DNA from: Poa pratensis
Taxonomy: Eukaryota > Streptophyta > Magnoliopsida > Poales > Poaceae
Assembly: GCA_947311845.1 (NCBI GenBank)
Contig: CAMZMU010000063.1
Span: forward strand, 55,923,618 to 55,987,617
Length of the DNA: 64,000 bases
Direction of reading: 5' to 3'
Below, in pieces: positions 9,706 through 21,974 of this stretch. The notes beneath the pieces were generated by a model. That model worked only from the letters and a program-made list of their open reading frames with translations. It had not been told where the DNA came from and ran no database searches. The position numbers and the translations under genes were made by a program. Each line of letters begins with the position of its first letter. Positions within the stretch are counted from its first letter, which is position 1.

Positions 9706-12354
9706 ACGCCTCGAAAGGTGTCACCATCATGGGAGAAGCAAGGCAAGGAGTAGAGAACTATGTTTTCGGCGAGATCACCCTCAATTCGCAAGGAGAGCCC
9801 ATCGTTGATGATTTTGGCTGGGGGCCGGAATCAGATCTACTTGAATCAGGTGATGTTATTCCAATTGGCAAGTTTAACGTTTTTGTTGGTATGATTGCAA
9901 CTAGATCTGCTAGTGATGGAGACTATGAATCTGTGTCAGGAGCTGCCACAATTGTTCAATCTGATGGAGAAGAATCAGTTGGTACGGCTGAAGATGAGCT
10001 GCCCCTGGACGTGCACGAGGAGAGATCGGGAAACCCGGCTCCATCCCGGGTGATGTGGTGGACTATGCAGATTCAGAATCGATCTGCCCTTGTTCGAAGG
10101 CCGGTTCGGATATGGAGTAGAAGAAGAGGACGAAGAGGAGCAAGAGTCCGTTCCAAGCCCGGTTAGGAGGGTGGCGGTTTACACCGCTCCTTCGATCAAC
10201 GCGGGGCATCACCGTCAACGGTGTGCCACCAGCTTTTACTCCGGGTCAGCAGCAGCAACAATTGCCACCAGTGTTGGAGCTGGCGGGTCAAAGGGTTGAT
10301 GGAGACCCGGCTTCGGTATCAGAGGAAAGTGAAAACAGCGCGTTACAGGAATAGCTTCGGTTTTCTCAATAACCGAGCTCAGGGTGAGGAAAGAAACAAT
10401 GCAACTGGGGCCCGGGCCATGTTTAACAATGGCCTGGTCCTAGATCCAACAGCACTTACGAGGATTGTTACTCCAGAGAACGCAGCAGCAAGAGCTATAG
10501 AATTGGATACAGCACGCCGGGCCTTGGAGCAGGTGCGCAGAGACACAATGGCAGAGAAAGAAGATATGGAGTTAGGCGAAAGCAATTAGAGGATGAGGAA
10601 AATCGTCTCAATGAGATGACCAGGGCACACCGGAGGAGGCACCAGAGCCGGCTGGCCCTGGAGAAAACGCCATAAATCCAGCAGTATTGTTTAGACCCCA
10701 GAAGATCAACCAGTTGGTGTAACCCAGGTGGCTCCAGTTGTTAGAGCAAATGTAGAACCAGACAGAGGAACAGGAGCAGCTGGGTTGCAGTTGCAGCGGC
10801 GCCGGGTCTTCTCGCTGGGGGAGCCAGGGGAAATCCGGGTCTGCCGCCCAGGACACCAAGGTTTCATACGCCGGCGGGTCACTATTCCAATCCAGCAGAT
10901 AACGTATATGCCGCAACTTTAGCACTTGATCGTATTCCATTAGGAGACTCGCCAGCAGAGGTTGAAGCTCGGCGTGCCATTGACATGTTACGCACTGCGG
11001 TTGCTCAGCAAGTTCAGTATTCAAAAGAGAAAAGTGCGCTTCATTACAACATATCGTAGCAAGAGTCGCCATGGGGGAAACCCGCCATTGGCCGGGTTTG
11101 CCGCGGCACAGCAGCAAAACCCGCCCCAGCAGAACCAAAACCAGAATAATCAGCAGTATCAACCCGCCCCTGCAATTTCTGTGGCTCAGCAGATAGTCAA
11201 TAGATCGCGGCAGGAAGGAGTGCAGCTAATGCAAACCCGGCAGTACCAGCAGCTGGAGCACCACAAGGAGGACCGGGTCCCGTGCCAGCAGCATCTGCAA
11301 GCTCGCCGGGTAACATTAATCTTTTAGCAAGTTCTTCCACTTTGGCGGGTCCCAAGTGTCTTTCAGATGCCATTAGAGCAGAGCCTTTCCCTGAGAAGTT
11401 CAAGGAGCCAAGCAAGATTGCCAATTATGAGCCGAGCACAGACCCGGCGAGTTGGTTGAGCAGTATGAGATGGCGATGTGTATACGCAATGCCACAGAGA
11501 ACGTTTGTGCAAAGTATATGTATTTGATGATGAGTGATGGTGCAGCAAAGTTGTGGTTCAAGAATCTGCCAGAGAAATCTATCAATTCTTGGGATGAGTT
11601 GAAAACAATTTTCATCAAGCACTTTCAGGGCACGTGCAAGCGTTTATTTTCCATTGAAGATCTTGATCGTTGCGTACAGAGGAAGGGCGAGTCAGCTCGT
11701 CACTGGATGGGCCGGGTCACGGAGATCCTGCACTCTTCATCAGGTATCGAGCCCAAGGATGCAATTTCATCGATGGAGAAAACTTGCAAGTACGCTCCCT
11801 TGGTCCAGAAGCTGGGCCGCATGAAGGAAGGACACCGGGTTAAGCCCGTTACTATGGCAGAGTTGATGGATGCGTGCAACAGACACGCAGCCACGGACAA
11901 AACCCAGGATGATAGTGAGGAAGAAAAAGGGAAAGGTGCTGCGAACAATGGAGGAAAGAACAATGGCCCGGGAAACAATAACAACAGCAATCAGAACCAG
12001 CACAAGCGTGGGCATCAGGAAGGAAACTCAGAGCTAGTTGCAAATGCAAATGCCGGGTTTCAGAGGCAAAGGATGGATGGGAATTATCAGGAAAACAGAG
12101 GTTATCAGGGAAATAATGGGAGTTACGGTGGTGGAAATAGTTATCAAGGAACACGCCCAATGAGCACTGAAGAGGCCTTCAGGATGCCGTGTCCTCGTCA
12201 TAGCAAGAACGGCAGACCCGCCAATCATTCATTGGCCCAGTGTGTAGATTTGAACAGGTGGAAAAACAATGAGATTCAGAGAGCTCTGCAAGGAGCAAAC
12301 AGGAGTGGAGGACCCGGCCCGAGTGCTAACCCGGCTGCGGGCCTCTAACTGGAG
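9687..12354 (+). pseudogene. Tat gag region, frame-broken
   Basis: Open segments at 9687-10166, 10221-10589, 10962-11327, 11282-11527 and 11452-12348 lie in changing frames. The 11452-12348 segment carries the retrotransposon capsid (Retrotrans_gag) region, with KLWFKNLPEKSINSWDELK and FLIKHF-like features, followed by a glutamine/asparagine/glycine-rich tail. The conserved lead-in (PEKFKEPSKIANYEP) is in the 11282 frame, so at least one frameshift falls near 11450-11470. The first ATG is formed across the LTR-remnant/primer-site junction. I saw no classical CCHC zinc knuckle. Confidence 0.75.
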
Positions 12355-12509
12355 CAAACGCGGTACCAACTGGAAATACAGGACCCGGCCAAAATACAGG
12401 TAATCAGGGTGGATTCTCGAACCAGCCGAGGCAACTTGGCCAATATCATATATATACCAGTGGCACGACCAAGAGAGAGAGAAAGATAGTCAAAAGGGCA
12501 GTTAATTCA

Positions 12510-13217
12510 GTGGCTGTAGGGGTACCAAGGTATTTGAGATGGTCAGAGCATACTATTACTTGGAGCAGAGCAGATCACCCGGATGTGGTGGAGCACCCGG
12601 GTCTGCTTGCGTTAGTTGTGGCTCCTCAAGTTCATGGCTTTGAGTTAAAGAAGGTTTTGATGGACGGTGGCAGTAGCATTAACATCTTGTACTGGGAAAC
12701 ATTTATGCGTATGGGTCTGAAGGAGTCACAGTTGCAGAAAACGTCAACAATATTTCATGGTATAGTTCCTGGGAAGTCTGCTACACCTGAGGGAAAAATT
12801 TCATTAGAGGTTGCTTTTGGCGAGTCTATCCATAACTTCAGATCAGAGTGGCTCACCTTTGAGGTGGTGAAATTTCCAAGTCCTTATCATGCGTTGTTTG
12901 GAAGGCCGGCCTTTGCCAAGTTCATGGCGAGGCCGTGTTATGTATACTTGCAGTTGAAGATGCCGGGTCCCAAGGGGATCATCACTGTTCATGGTAACAG
13001 AGAAATTGCAGCAGAATGTGACGAGGGAGATGCAGCCCTGGCAGAGCGAACTTGTGCTAGAGAGGAGTTGAAAGCTTACAGGTCTAATCTTGACCCGCAG
13101 GATAACAAGCGCTCAAAAAACCAACAACAGAAGATGACAGGGCAAAGTTTAAAGCAGCAAAGGATACTAAGATGGTGGATTTTGTGCCTGGGGATTCCTC
13201 CAAGCAGTTCGCCATAG
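12510..13217 (+). pseudogene. Tat aspartic protease segment
   Basis: Plus-strand frame with LMDGGSSINIL (around 12658-12690), the DGGS form of the retropepsin active site seen in Tat elements, and HALFGRPAFAKF downstream, the usual end of the protease fold. A stop separates it from the RT frame at 13304. It would process the Gag-Pol polyprotein if the frame were continuous. Confidence 0.8.
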
Positions 13218-13303
13218 GGACCAGCCTAACTGATAAATAGGAAAGCGCGCTCATCGAGTTCATCCGTGAGAATCGGGATGTTTTTGCGTGGACACCTAGT
13301 GAC

Positions 13304-14847
13304 ATGCCAGGCATTCCGACTGAACTCGCTGAGCACCGTTTACATGTTGATCCAAAGGCAAGGCCGGTGAAACAAGGTTTGAGAAAAATGAACGCAGAGA
13401 GAAGAAAAGCTATAGGAGAGGAGATAGCCCGGTTATTGGAAGCCGGCTTTATCATGGAGGTTTTCCACCCAGAGTGGTTGGCTAACCCGGTTTTGGTTCT
13501 GAAGAAAAATAATGAGTGGAGGATGTGTATTGATTTTACAAGTCTCAACAAGCATTGTCCAAAAGACCCGTTCGCACTGCCGCGCATCGACCAAATTGTT
13601 GACGCAGTGGCAGGCAGCGAGCTCTTGTGTTTTCTGGACGCATATTCAGGTTATCATCAGATCAAGCTTAACAGGCAGGATTGGGAAAAGACATCGTTCA
13701 TCACCCCCTTTGGTGCTTTTTGTACAAGACCATGACTTTTGGGTTGAAGAACGCAGGAGCAACTTATCAGAGGTGCATTCAAAATTGTTTTCATGATCAG
13801 ATTGGGCGCAATGTGCATGCTTATGTGGATGATGTGGTGATCAAGTCAGAAAAAGCCGGGTCATTTATCAGTGACCTTACAGAAACATTCAAAAATTTGA
13901 GGAAGTACAAGATGAAGCTCAATCCTACAAAGTGCGTGTTTGGAGTTCCAGCAGGAAAATTGCTCGGTTTCATTGTGTCAGAGCGTGGAATTGAGGCAAA
14001 CCCGGAAAAAATCAGAGCCATCCAGAGTTTGAAAAAACCTGAGGAATTGGCAGATGTTCAGAAGTTGACAGGATGTGTGGCTGCGCTAAGCCGGTTTATA
14101 TCCCGGCTCGGAGAAAAAGCAATACCTTTGTACAAGTTACTCAAGAAAACAGACAATTTTGTGTGGAATCAGGAAGCAGACGAGGCATTTGAAGCTCTGA
14201 AGAAACAATTATCAAAAGCGCCAGTTCTGGCGGCCCCGGGTCCCAAGGAACCCATGCTGTTATACGTCGCTGCCGGGCCTCAAGCTGTGAGTGCTGTGGT
14301 GGTGGTCGAGCGTAAGGAGGAAGGCAAGGAAAACCCGGTTCAGAGGCCGGTTTATTATGTTAGTGAGGTGTTATCAGAAGCAAAGCAGCGCTATCCGCAT
14401 TGGCAGAAGCTAGTATTTGGTGTTTTCATGGCAAGTAGAAAGTTGAAACCATATTTTCAGGAGCATCCAATCACAGTGGTGAGTTCAATACCCTTAGCAG
14501 ATATTATCAGGAATTCAGAAGCTACAGGAAGAATTGCCAAGTGGGCAATAGAGATGGGGCCTTACCACATTGACTATGTGCCTCGTACAGCTATCAAATC
14601 GCAGGCATTGGCGGATTTTCTTAATGATTGGACACAGTTGAGTGCACCACCTCTTGCGCCGGGTCTCAAACCTTGGGTTATGCACTTTGACGGGTCTAAG
14701 CAAGCACAAGGTTCAGGAGCTGGAGTTGTGTTAACTTCTCCCAAGGGTGATAAGCTGAGCTATGTTTTGCAAATTCACTTTGATTGCTCTAACAATGTGG
14801 CAGAATATGAGGCTTGTTACATGGTTTGCGTATGGCAAAGGAGATGA
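13304..14847 (+). pseudogene. Tat reverse transcriptase, RNase H and start of second RNase H
   Basis: RT begins in the 13304-13735 frame (RLHVDPKARPVKQ, FLDAYSGYHQI) and continues after a frameshift near 13725 in the 13681-14847 frame (TFGLKNAGATYQ, YVDDVVIKS with the YVDD active site at about 13825). Retroviral-type RNase H follows (14160-14625), but the usual catalytic DAS-type motif is not obvious at VAAGPQAVSAV. From about 14685 an extra RNase H begins at HFDGSKQAQGSGAG and breaks at a second frameshift near 14830. The dual RNase H is the key lineage marker. Confidence 0.85.
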
Positions 14848-16193
14848 GCATCAAGCATATTAATTGTTATGGGGATTCAGATCTTGTGGCACAGCAAGTT
14901 TCAGGAACATGGGATAGAAAAGATGCGACAATGGCGGCTTACAGGAGAGAGGTGGACAGGGTAGCCGGGTTTTTCTCAGGCTATCAGGTGGATCATATTG
15001 ACCGCAGGAAAAATGATGCTGCAGATGCTTTGTCAAGACTCGGCTCACGCAGAGAGCCGGTTCCACCTAACGTTTTCTTGGACGAGCTATGGACTCCATC
15101 AGTCAAGCCTCAGGGCGTAGAGGAACTGGCGGGTCAGGAAGACCCGGATTCGCAATTGGTAGCAGCAACTCATGAAATTCCAGAGTGGACAGAACCTTAT
15201 TTGGCGTATCTTTTGCGTGGAGAGCTGCCAGAGCAGGAAGTTATATCCCGGCAAATTGTGCGCCGGGCTAAGGCCTACGTAGTTATTGATGGCGAGTTAT
15301 ATAAGAGAAGTGTTTCTGGAGTATTTCAGAGATGTGTGTCTGGAAAGGAGGGCCGGCAAATTTTGAAAGAGATTCATGAGGGAGATTGTGGTCATCATGC
15401 TTCAACAAGGTCTTTAGTAGCAAAAGCTTTCAGACACGGCTTCTTCTGGCTCACAGCTCAGGCAGATGCAGAGCGCTTGGTGAGTAGATGTGATGGTTGC
15501 CAAAGATATGCAAGGCAAATTCATGTGCCGGCTCAGGAGTTGCGAACAATACCCTTGACTTGGCCCTTTGCAGTTTGGGGGCTTGATATGGTGGGTCCTT
15601 TTAGCATGTCTCCTTGCAAGAAAACCCACCTCTTGGTTGCCATTGATAAGTTTACAAAGTGGGTTGAGGTGATGCCTGTTACTAATTGTGAAGCAGCTAC
15701 AGCAGTCAAGTTTTTGAAGCAGATCATACACAGGTTTGGGTATCCTCATAGTATCATCACAGATAATGGTACTAACATGTCCCTTGGTGAGATGGCAAAG
15801 TTTTGTGGAAATCAGGGTATACGTTTAGATGTTGCTTCAGTTGCTCATCCACAGGCCAATGGACAAGTAGAACGAGCAAATCAGGAGTTGCTTCGAGGTT
15901 TGAAACCACGTCTCCGGGTCCCGTGTCTCAGAGCTGCTGGAGCGTGGGTTGAGGAGTTGCCATCAGTAGTTTGGGGAATCAACACAACACCAAACAGATC
16001 CACAAAGATGACCCCTTTCTTTATGGTGTATGGGGCAGAGGCAGTTTTGCCAAGTGATATAATTCATGACTCGCCTCGCGTGGCGGCTTATGTTGAAACA
16101 GAAAATGAGCAGACCCGGCAGGATTCTGTGGACCTGCTTGAGGAGCATAGAGAACAAGCACTGGAGAGATCAGCAGTGTATCAGCAGATTTGA
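14814..16193 (+). pseudogene. Tat second RNase H (3' part) and integrase
   Basis: The first 80 codons finish the archaeal-like RNase H (YGDSDLVAQQV, RKNDAADALSRL). Integrase follows: HEGDCGHH with CDGCQRYA forms the zinc-binding HH-CC module (about 15370-15520), and the catalytic core has GLDMVGPF, ITDNGTNM and HPQANGQVERANQ (D, D and E) between 15590 and 15890. The frame is open for 459 codons and overlaps the next frame by 4 bp at its end. Confidence 0.85.
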
Positions 16194-16465
16194 GGCGGTA
16201 TCATAGTCGCCGGGTTAAAACTCGCACTTTCCAGGAGGGAGATTTAGTGCTACGATGGGTGCAATCCAGAGAAGGGATGCACAAGTTATCTCCCCCTTGG
16301 GAAGGGCCCTTCATCATAAGCAAGAAATTGAACAATGGTTCATATTATTTGGTGGATGCAAGAGAAAAGTCCGAGTCTGTTAATGACACATCGCACTCTA
16401 CCTTTTCATTGGAAGAGCGTGAGAGGCCATGGAATATTGCGCAGCTGCGCCCATATTATACTTAG
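16190..16465 (+). pseudogene. Tat integrase C-terminal region
   Basis: A 91-codon frame, shifted from the integrase core, with RRVKTRTFQEGDLVLRW, KLSPPWEGPFII and the closing AQLRPYYT. These are typical of the C-terminal DNA-binding region of gypsy integrases. Its separation from the core by a frame change is another sign of decay. Confidence 0.8.
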
Positions 16466-17326
16466 CATGAGAAAGAGATATGAGATGTAAAACACGATGT
16501 AACAGGCAGCAGGTTTCAGACGCGCTCTTTTCCTTACCAGGGTACCTAAGGGGACTGGAAGGTTTTTAATGAGGCGGCTTGCTGACCTAACCTTTTCTAT
16601 CAATAAAGTGAAGGTTGAACAGAAATTTGTGTTCTTTTCGTTTCTTTTTTGATGTTTGATAGTAGTGTTTATGATTAAGTTTGGTCTTGGGGGCTTGTCC
16701 TTGGGGGCTCGCCCAAGACCCGGCTTTTACGGTCATCCGGGTCTCGATGTTTCGTGACCCGGCTGTGCAGTTTTCGTTACAGTATCCATAACTTTGGATT
16801 CAGAGGTATGAAGGTGAAGTTTACGTTTTAGTTGTTTATGTTTTTGTCATAAGAATAAGTGCATAGTTATCTTTGAGGACGCCCAGAGAGCGTGTCCCAC
16901 CAGTATGAGGATCAATGGGGTAATGTTGCATAGTTAAGCCATTACTTTATAAACATTGATCCAGGTCTTGGGGGCTCCTACTACAATAGTTTGCAGCTGC
17001 AATCCCAAGACCCGGCTTTATGCCACTAGTTTATTCTTGGTTATCTTGCTGTTGAGCTGATGTGACTCGCAATTTTATGGCCTGATTGCTCACCTGGAAA
17101 TTCAATCAACCATGAAGCCCATTGGGACTTGGTTCGACCCTGTTTTTCTCAGAGAAGTAGCGACAGGGTATCCATGCGAAAGCCGGCTCACAGTTAAAGA
17201 AATCAAAAGGGTCATCAAAACCACAGAAGAGGCATATTTCATAGCAAAAGTTTGAGAGTAGCATAAAAAGTTTCATCAGGTGCATAGGCGCACCATCACA
17301 GGCATAGTGCAACAGTGCAAAAGTTA
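16466..17326. other. Non-coding spacer between pol and antisense gene
   Basis: No gene. It holds several copies of the CTTGGGGGCT / AAGACCCGGC motif (for example near 16685-16725 and 16972-17014) that recurs through the 3' part of the element. Small minus-strand frames here are not supported by family similarity. Confidence 0.6.
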
Positions 17327-18185
17327 TTACAATAAACGCCCAAAGGGCCGAATAAAGATTGTTTTCTTGCAGAGATAACAGCATCTGCGTAAGTTTTCAA
17401 GCTTTGGCTTCAGGAGCCGGGTCACGGGGAGGAGAGCCGGTTGGTTGTTCTTCGACGGTCTTTGCCGGGTCTTCTTCTTCGGCGGCCGCCGGGTTAGCCT
17501 CTGGCTCCTTGGTCTCGTCGGTTTCTTTGGCCTTGGTCTTGCGCCGGGTGATTTTTCGAAGTGGCTGGAAGAAGTTTTCATCATCTTCTTCAGCTATCGC
17601 CCGTGACGGAGGAGGAATAACTGGCGTAGAGGAGCTGGGAGCAGTGGAGGTACCAGGAGCATTTTTGCCGGGTCAATGGAATCCTTATAGCTTTGGAGGA
17701 GATCGACGCGTTGTGGCTCGTCATCCATGATCTCTTCATCATTTTCAGTATACCAAGCTGCAAAGTGGTGAGCTTCATCTTGCTGGCAATTACAGTGGCA
17801 ACGTGCCGGGTTTGCTTCACAACCCGGGCGTAGCACTTCTTATCGAACTCTTGCCATCAGTGTCAAACTGAGGAAAGCCCTTCTTCAGTGGAGCCGGGTT
17901 TAGCTGGGGATGGTAGGCCTTTGCCAAGGCAAGACCTCGCATCACCCCGGCCCTGCAAGCTGATCTCTTGAGCAGATGGATCCATTGCGGCATTGTTGAC
18001 AGATGCCCAAGGACTTCAGTGTACTTGCTTGGCGGGTTCTCCCAGAGCCTAGCGGCTTTGATGACCTCGCAGCTGCCAAAGTACAGCTGACGTGTCAGCG
18101 TGTACATGCATTTGATCTTCTCTGCAGCGGTTTTGCGGAGGTTCCCATCACGAGGGCCTGTGTAAGGAAAAGGTAACAGTGAATT

Positions 18186-18419
18186 TCAAAAACCGGGTCT
18201 TTTGATCAGTTTAGGTTGAAATTCAAAGGAGTAGTGCTTACCCACTAAAGATTCAACCATAGAGGTGATCATTCTTTTTAGCCGGGTCAGCTCGTTGTTG
18301 GTTTCATCCAGCTGCTTCTGCAGGGTCTCCTGTTGCTCCTGGAAGTTCTCCTCGTTCTCCTGCATGTCCTTCTTCAGATCGGAGTTTTCTTGCGTCAGGG
18401 CAGTAATCTTTTCTTCCAA
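18186..18419 (-). CDS. Antisense gene coiled-coil exon
   Basis: A run of heptad-like sequence (EEKITALTQENSDLKKD, LDETNNELTRLKRM) predicts a coiled coil of about 55 residues. It lies in the frame following the DUF-like exons and before the basic C-terminal part. Boundaries are approximate. Confidence 0.55.
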   Translation of the reverse strand: MEEKITALTQENSDLKKDMQENEENFQEQQETLQKQLDETNNELTRLKRMITSMVESLVGKHYSFEFQPKLIKRPGF

Positions 18420-18543
18420 GGCCTGGAGTTGAGCTGAGTGATCAGCCCGGGTCTCAGATTCAGTTTTGGCAGCGTCAGTGAGCCGGGTGATCTCAGCCTG
18501 GGCCTTGGCATGGTCTTCCTGTTAAGATGCAAAAAGTTATGTT

Positions 18544-18950
18544 AGTCCCAGGTCGCCGCAGGCGTGCAACCCGGCACTTGGGGGCTACATGCGCAAAAAG
18601 TCTGAAAATTTCTAACTGTAAGTCCCAGGTAGCTGTGGACAGCTAACCCGGCACTTGGGGGCTACTCAGTTTGAAGTTCAATTGTTCAACGTAATAAAGA
18701 AGTCCCAGGTTGCTGCAGGCACACAACCCGGCACTTGGGGGCTACAGTGTTCAAAGTTTTGATGTGAAAATGGGCAAGTTTTAAATGATGGAAGTTTTTT
18801 AGTCCCAGGTTGCTGTAAACAGACAACCCGGCACTTGGGGGCTACAGGTTTGAAGTTTTTACCTAAGGAATGCATATTTAAGCACCAAGCTCATCACAAG
18901 TGATGAACTTAGAGCTTGGGGGCTACTCAGGGTATAGTTATGCAAGAAAA
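18544..18950. repeat. Four-copy intronic repeat with PPT-like core
   Basis: A core of about 45 bp starting AGTCCCAGGT and ending ACCCGGCACTTGGGGGCTAC begins at 18544, 18621, 18701 and 18801. A fifth partial copy (CTTGGGGGCTAC) lies near 18915. It falls in an intron of the antisense gene. The last 9-12 bases match the sequence just before the 3' LTR. Confidence 0.85.
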
Positions 18951-20206
18951 TATATAGGCAAGAAGTAAAAATGGGTACCTGATATCGTTTTTGGATCAGG
19001 GCGACCAGTTCTGTCTCCAGGGTCTTGTGTTGAGCTAGGCGAGAAAAATATTCGTCGCAAAGTGCTGGAACGACATGGTGTCCAGAGCCGGTGAATTTGA
19101 GGAGGAAGCCGGGTTCTTGTTCTTGGCAGGAGTTGCCGGGTCAGCATCTGGGGCTGGCACCTTGGCAAGAGTCTCAGGAGCATTTTGTACTGGAACGTGC
19201 CGGGTCCCAGTAACCTGCACTTCATCTTCTTTAGTCCCAGAGCCTAACCCGGGCGAGTGAGCAGCTGGGGAGGATTCTGGCACCGGGTCAACAATATTTT
19301 TTGGAGAAGCCGCGGGGGTTGCTTGCTCCCTTGGCTCGTCTTTGTCCTCTGGTTCTTCATATGTGCCTCCATAGGAGAAGGCTCTGTGGTTGCTGGAGGA
19401 GGAGACGCCGCGGGAGGAGATTCCGGGTCTTCATCCATAAAAGCCCTGGCACTGGAACAAGATAATGTCTTAGTTAAACAAGAATGGGACAGTGAAGTAA
19501 AGTATGGAAAAGATGTGTGAAGTATTTCTAACCCGGCGTTGATCTGGAAATCCTCGGGTGTGCTAACACCATCCGAGGAAGAATCTGACAAACGAGATGG
19601 TTTAGGAACCCGGATCTTGCCAGCTAAAGGGAACTGTTTGCTGGGCGTCTTCTGGATGGATTTGGCCCAGCTTGATAAAGAGCGTTGAGGGATACCTGGG
19701 CTCAGGGAAGCTTGGCTTGTAGAAGACCGGGTTCGGCGTCTCTTGTTCGCCTCAGCCTCCTTCTCAGCCTCCTTTTCCTGTGATTGTGCTTAAGTTTGAG
19801 ATGAGTTCATCATGAAGATTGAGAAAAGAGAATGTGGTACCTTGGCAATGGTGGCCCGGGTCCTCTTCTGAGTAGGAGCTGCAGTAGCTTGGGGACCCGG
19901 CGCTACGTCAGAAGCCGGGTCAGTGGGGCCTGGAATAAAATTTGCCGGGTTATCAGTAGAGGTGTCCTTGTTGGGGACTTCGTTGTTAATCAACTGGAGG
20001 AAGAGCCGGCCTACGGAGTCTAGCTCACCTTCTTCTTCTTCTTCGTCGTCTTCACTTTCTGTGTCCTCCCCATCAGGAGAGGATGTTGGGGTAAAATCCA
20101 CGCTCCACCACTTGGAGTCCTGAGAAAAAGCAGTCACAGTAAATAACAGTCTATGGATGAGTTTACCGGGTTAAAGTAAACAAAATGGATTGAGTATTGG
20201 CTTTAC

Positions 20207-21181
20207 CGTGGGGGGTTTGTTCTTGGCACTAAATGGGGCGAGCCCGTTCAGTGCAATGGCATCTTTCTTTTCGCCAAGCAATCTCTTGGCATTCTTCACA
20301 AGCTGATCATCAGTGAGCGTCATCTCAGAGTAACGCAAGTTGTCTGTAGTTTCACCAGTGTACTGGCAAATTAGCCGGGTCCTGATGCTGAGTGGCTGGA
20401 TGAACCAACCGATCCAGCACTTGACCAGATCTGTGCCCTTGAGGCCATGGGCGAGTAAAGCTCTGGCCCGGCGAAGAATGGGCTCGAGCTTGACCCGCTC
20501 GGCGTCATCGGCATAACTATTCATTTTGGCATCATATGTTAAGCCCGAGTTCCGGAAAGCCGGGTAACGGGCATCGTCAGATTCTGGTGAAGTGTCTTGG
20601 CAGTAAAAATATGTGTTTTGCCACCCCTTGGGATGGCTGGCTAGAAGGAGAGCCGGGAAATCGCATTCCCTTCGGCGCTGGATTGCAACTCCCCCATATG
20701 GAAGTACTTGATCCTTGCGAGAGGGGTTGCAGTAGAAGAACTCGAGGAACAGCTCGAGGCTTGGAGCCATTTGTAAGTAATCTTCACAGAACACCACATA
20801 GTTACTGATGTTCAGCATGGAGTTGGGCGCGATGTCTTGAGGCCTAAGGCCGTAGTACTTCAAGACCCGGCGAAAAAACAGGGAACCCGGGGGGCGAAGG
20901 CCGCGCTGAACGTGGTCGAGGAAAACCACCACTTCACCTTCCTTGGGGCTGGGGCGGATTTCTTCTCCAGCAGCGCGCCATTGGATCTCATCCTTTGGAG
21001 GGAGCTCGCCGCAGTTCACATATTCCTGAAGCATCAAGGTCGTCACCGTGGATTTGGTCCAGTTGACCTGAGTAGCAGCGGGGGCGGCGGAGCCAGATGC
21101 ACCGGCGTGGGCGCTGTGAGGCTTCTTTGCGAGCTTCTTCGCCGCACGGGGAGCTCCGGCCTTGGCTTTGTCCTTCACCAT
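20207..21181 (-). CDS. Antisense gene exon 1
   Basis: 325 codons from ATG at 21181, ending in phase 0 at a GTAAAG donor (20206). A basic, alanine-rich N-terminus (about residues 1-40) resembles a nuclear-localisation stretch. The remainder (LPPKDEIQWR, FLDHVQRGLRPPGSLFFRRVLKY, NISNYVVFCEDYL) is the globular region shared with antisense genes of grass gypsy elements. This is the best-preserved exon and has no internal stop. Confidence 0.75.
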
Positions 21182-21867
21182 GGCTGAGAAGCTTCGGGGT
21201 TCTCTGAGCACAACAATGGAGGTGTGAAACCCTAGTTCTAGATGTAGATGCGTGGAGAGGGAAATGCAAAGCAAATCTGGATGAGATTCAAGTTGGAATC
21301 AAGTGCGGAGCACGGATAGGTGGAGTAATCGTACCTGTGGATCTTCTTGCAGGAGATGGGAGGCTCGATTTGAGATTGGATCCGCGGTTGCTACAGTGCG
21401 CGCGCGAGGAAGAAGATGAACTGGATGGGGAAAAATGACCGTGGTGTCTCTTGGTCTCCTATTTATAGGCGCAGTGAAAACCCTAGGGGTGTTGTGGTAA
21501 AAAGTGAAGAGATAAGGATCTTTGACTAAAAGTCAACGACAAACGGAATGAGATAATTACGGAGTATTAAATGATAAGATCGTGATTAAGATGGATAAGG
21601 ATGGAGTTATAGTTGGGTGATAGTTTTCACTAAGTGTTGAAAGTGAAACCCGGGCGTCGGAACCCGGCAAGGGATAACCGGGTTACGGCGTGAACCGCCA
21701 AAGAAACTGGCCAAGCAAAGGAGAAAAGAGGCATGTTCTAATGTTAAATTTGTTATCTGTTATCTTATGTTTCAGGTGATTAACCCGGCTGGCCAGGATA
21801 TCAGCTCTGCTCAAAGAAGCAATATTCAAGAATAAGAAGCCGAGCATGCCAACCTGGCAACCAAGTT

Positions 21868-21881
21868 AATCTGGGGGCTAC
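21868..21881 (+). other. Polypurine-type tract before the 3' LTR
   Basis: AATCTGGGGGCTAC directly precedes TG at 21882. This is the position from which plus-strand DNA synthesis of the element would be primed. Confidence 0.6.
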
Positions 21882-21974
21882 TGATGGGGGGATAATAACC
21901 CGGTAGGCCCATGAAGAGGGAAGCATGACCCGCCAGGCAGGAGGCCCGGCCAGGCCAGCTAACCATCAGCATGG

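Larger units (their letters stand above)
17330..21181 (-). pseudogene. Antisense multi-exon gene of the Tat element (Transposase_28-like)
   Basis: A gene opposite to gag-pol, between pol and the 3' LTR. Exon 1 (20207-21181, 325 codons, start MVKDKAKAG) resembles the putative gypsy-type transposon domain found in many cereal elements; the product's role is unknown. Exon 2 (19841-20119) keeps phase and adds an acidic run. Both junctions have GT and AG borders. Exon 3 starts at about 19777 with EKEAEKEAEANKRRR. Later exons include a serine/proline/alanine-rich part, a coiled coil (18186-18419) and basic segments between 17330 and 18110. A frame change near 19310 suggests decay. The exact ends of the downstream exons are not resolved. 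Confidence 0.7.
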
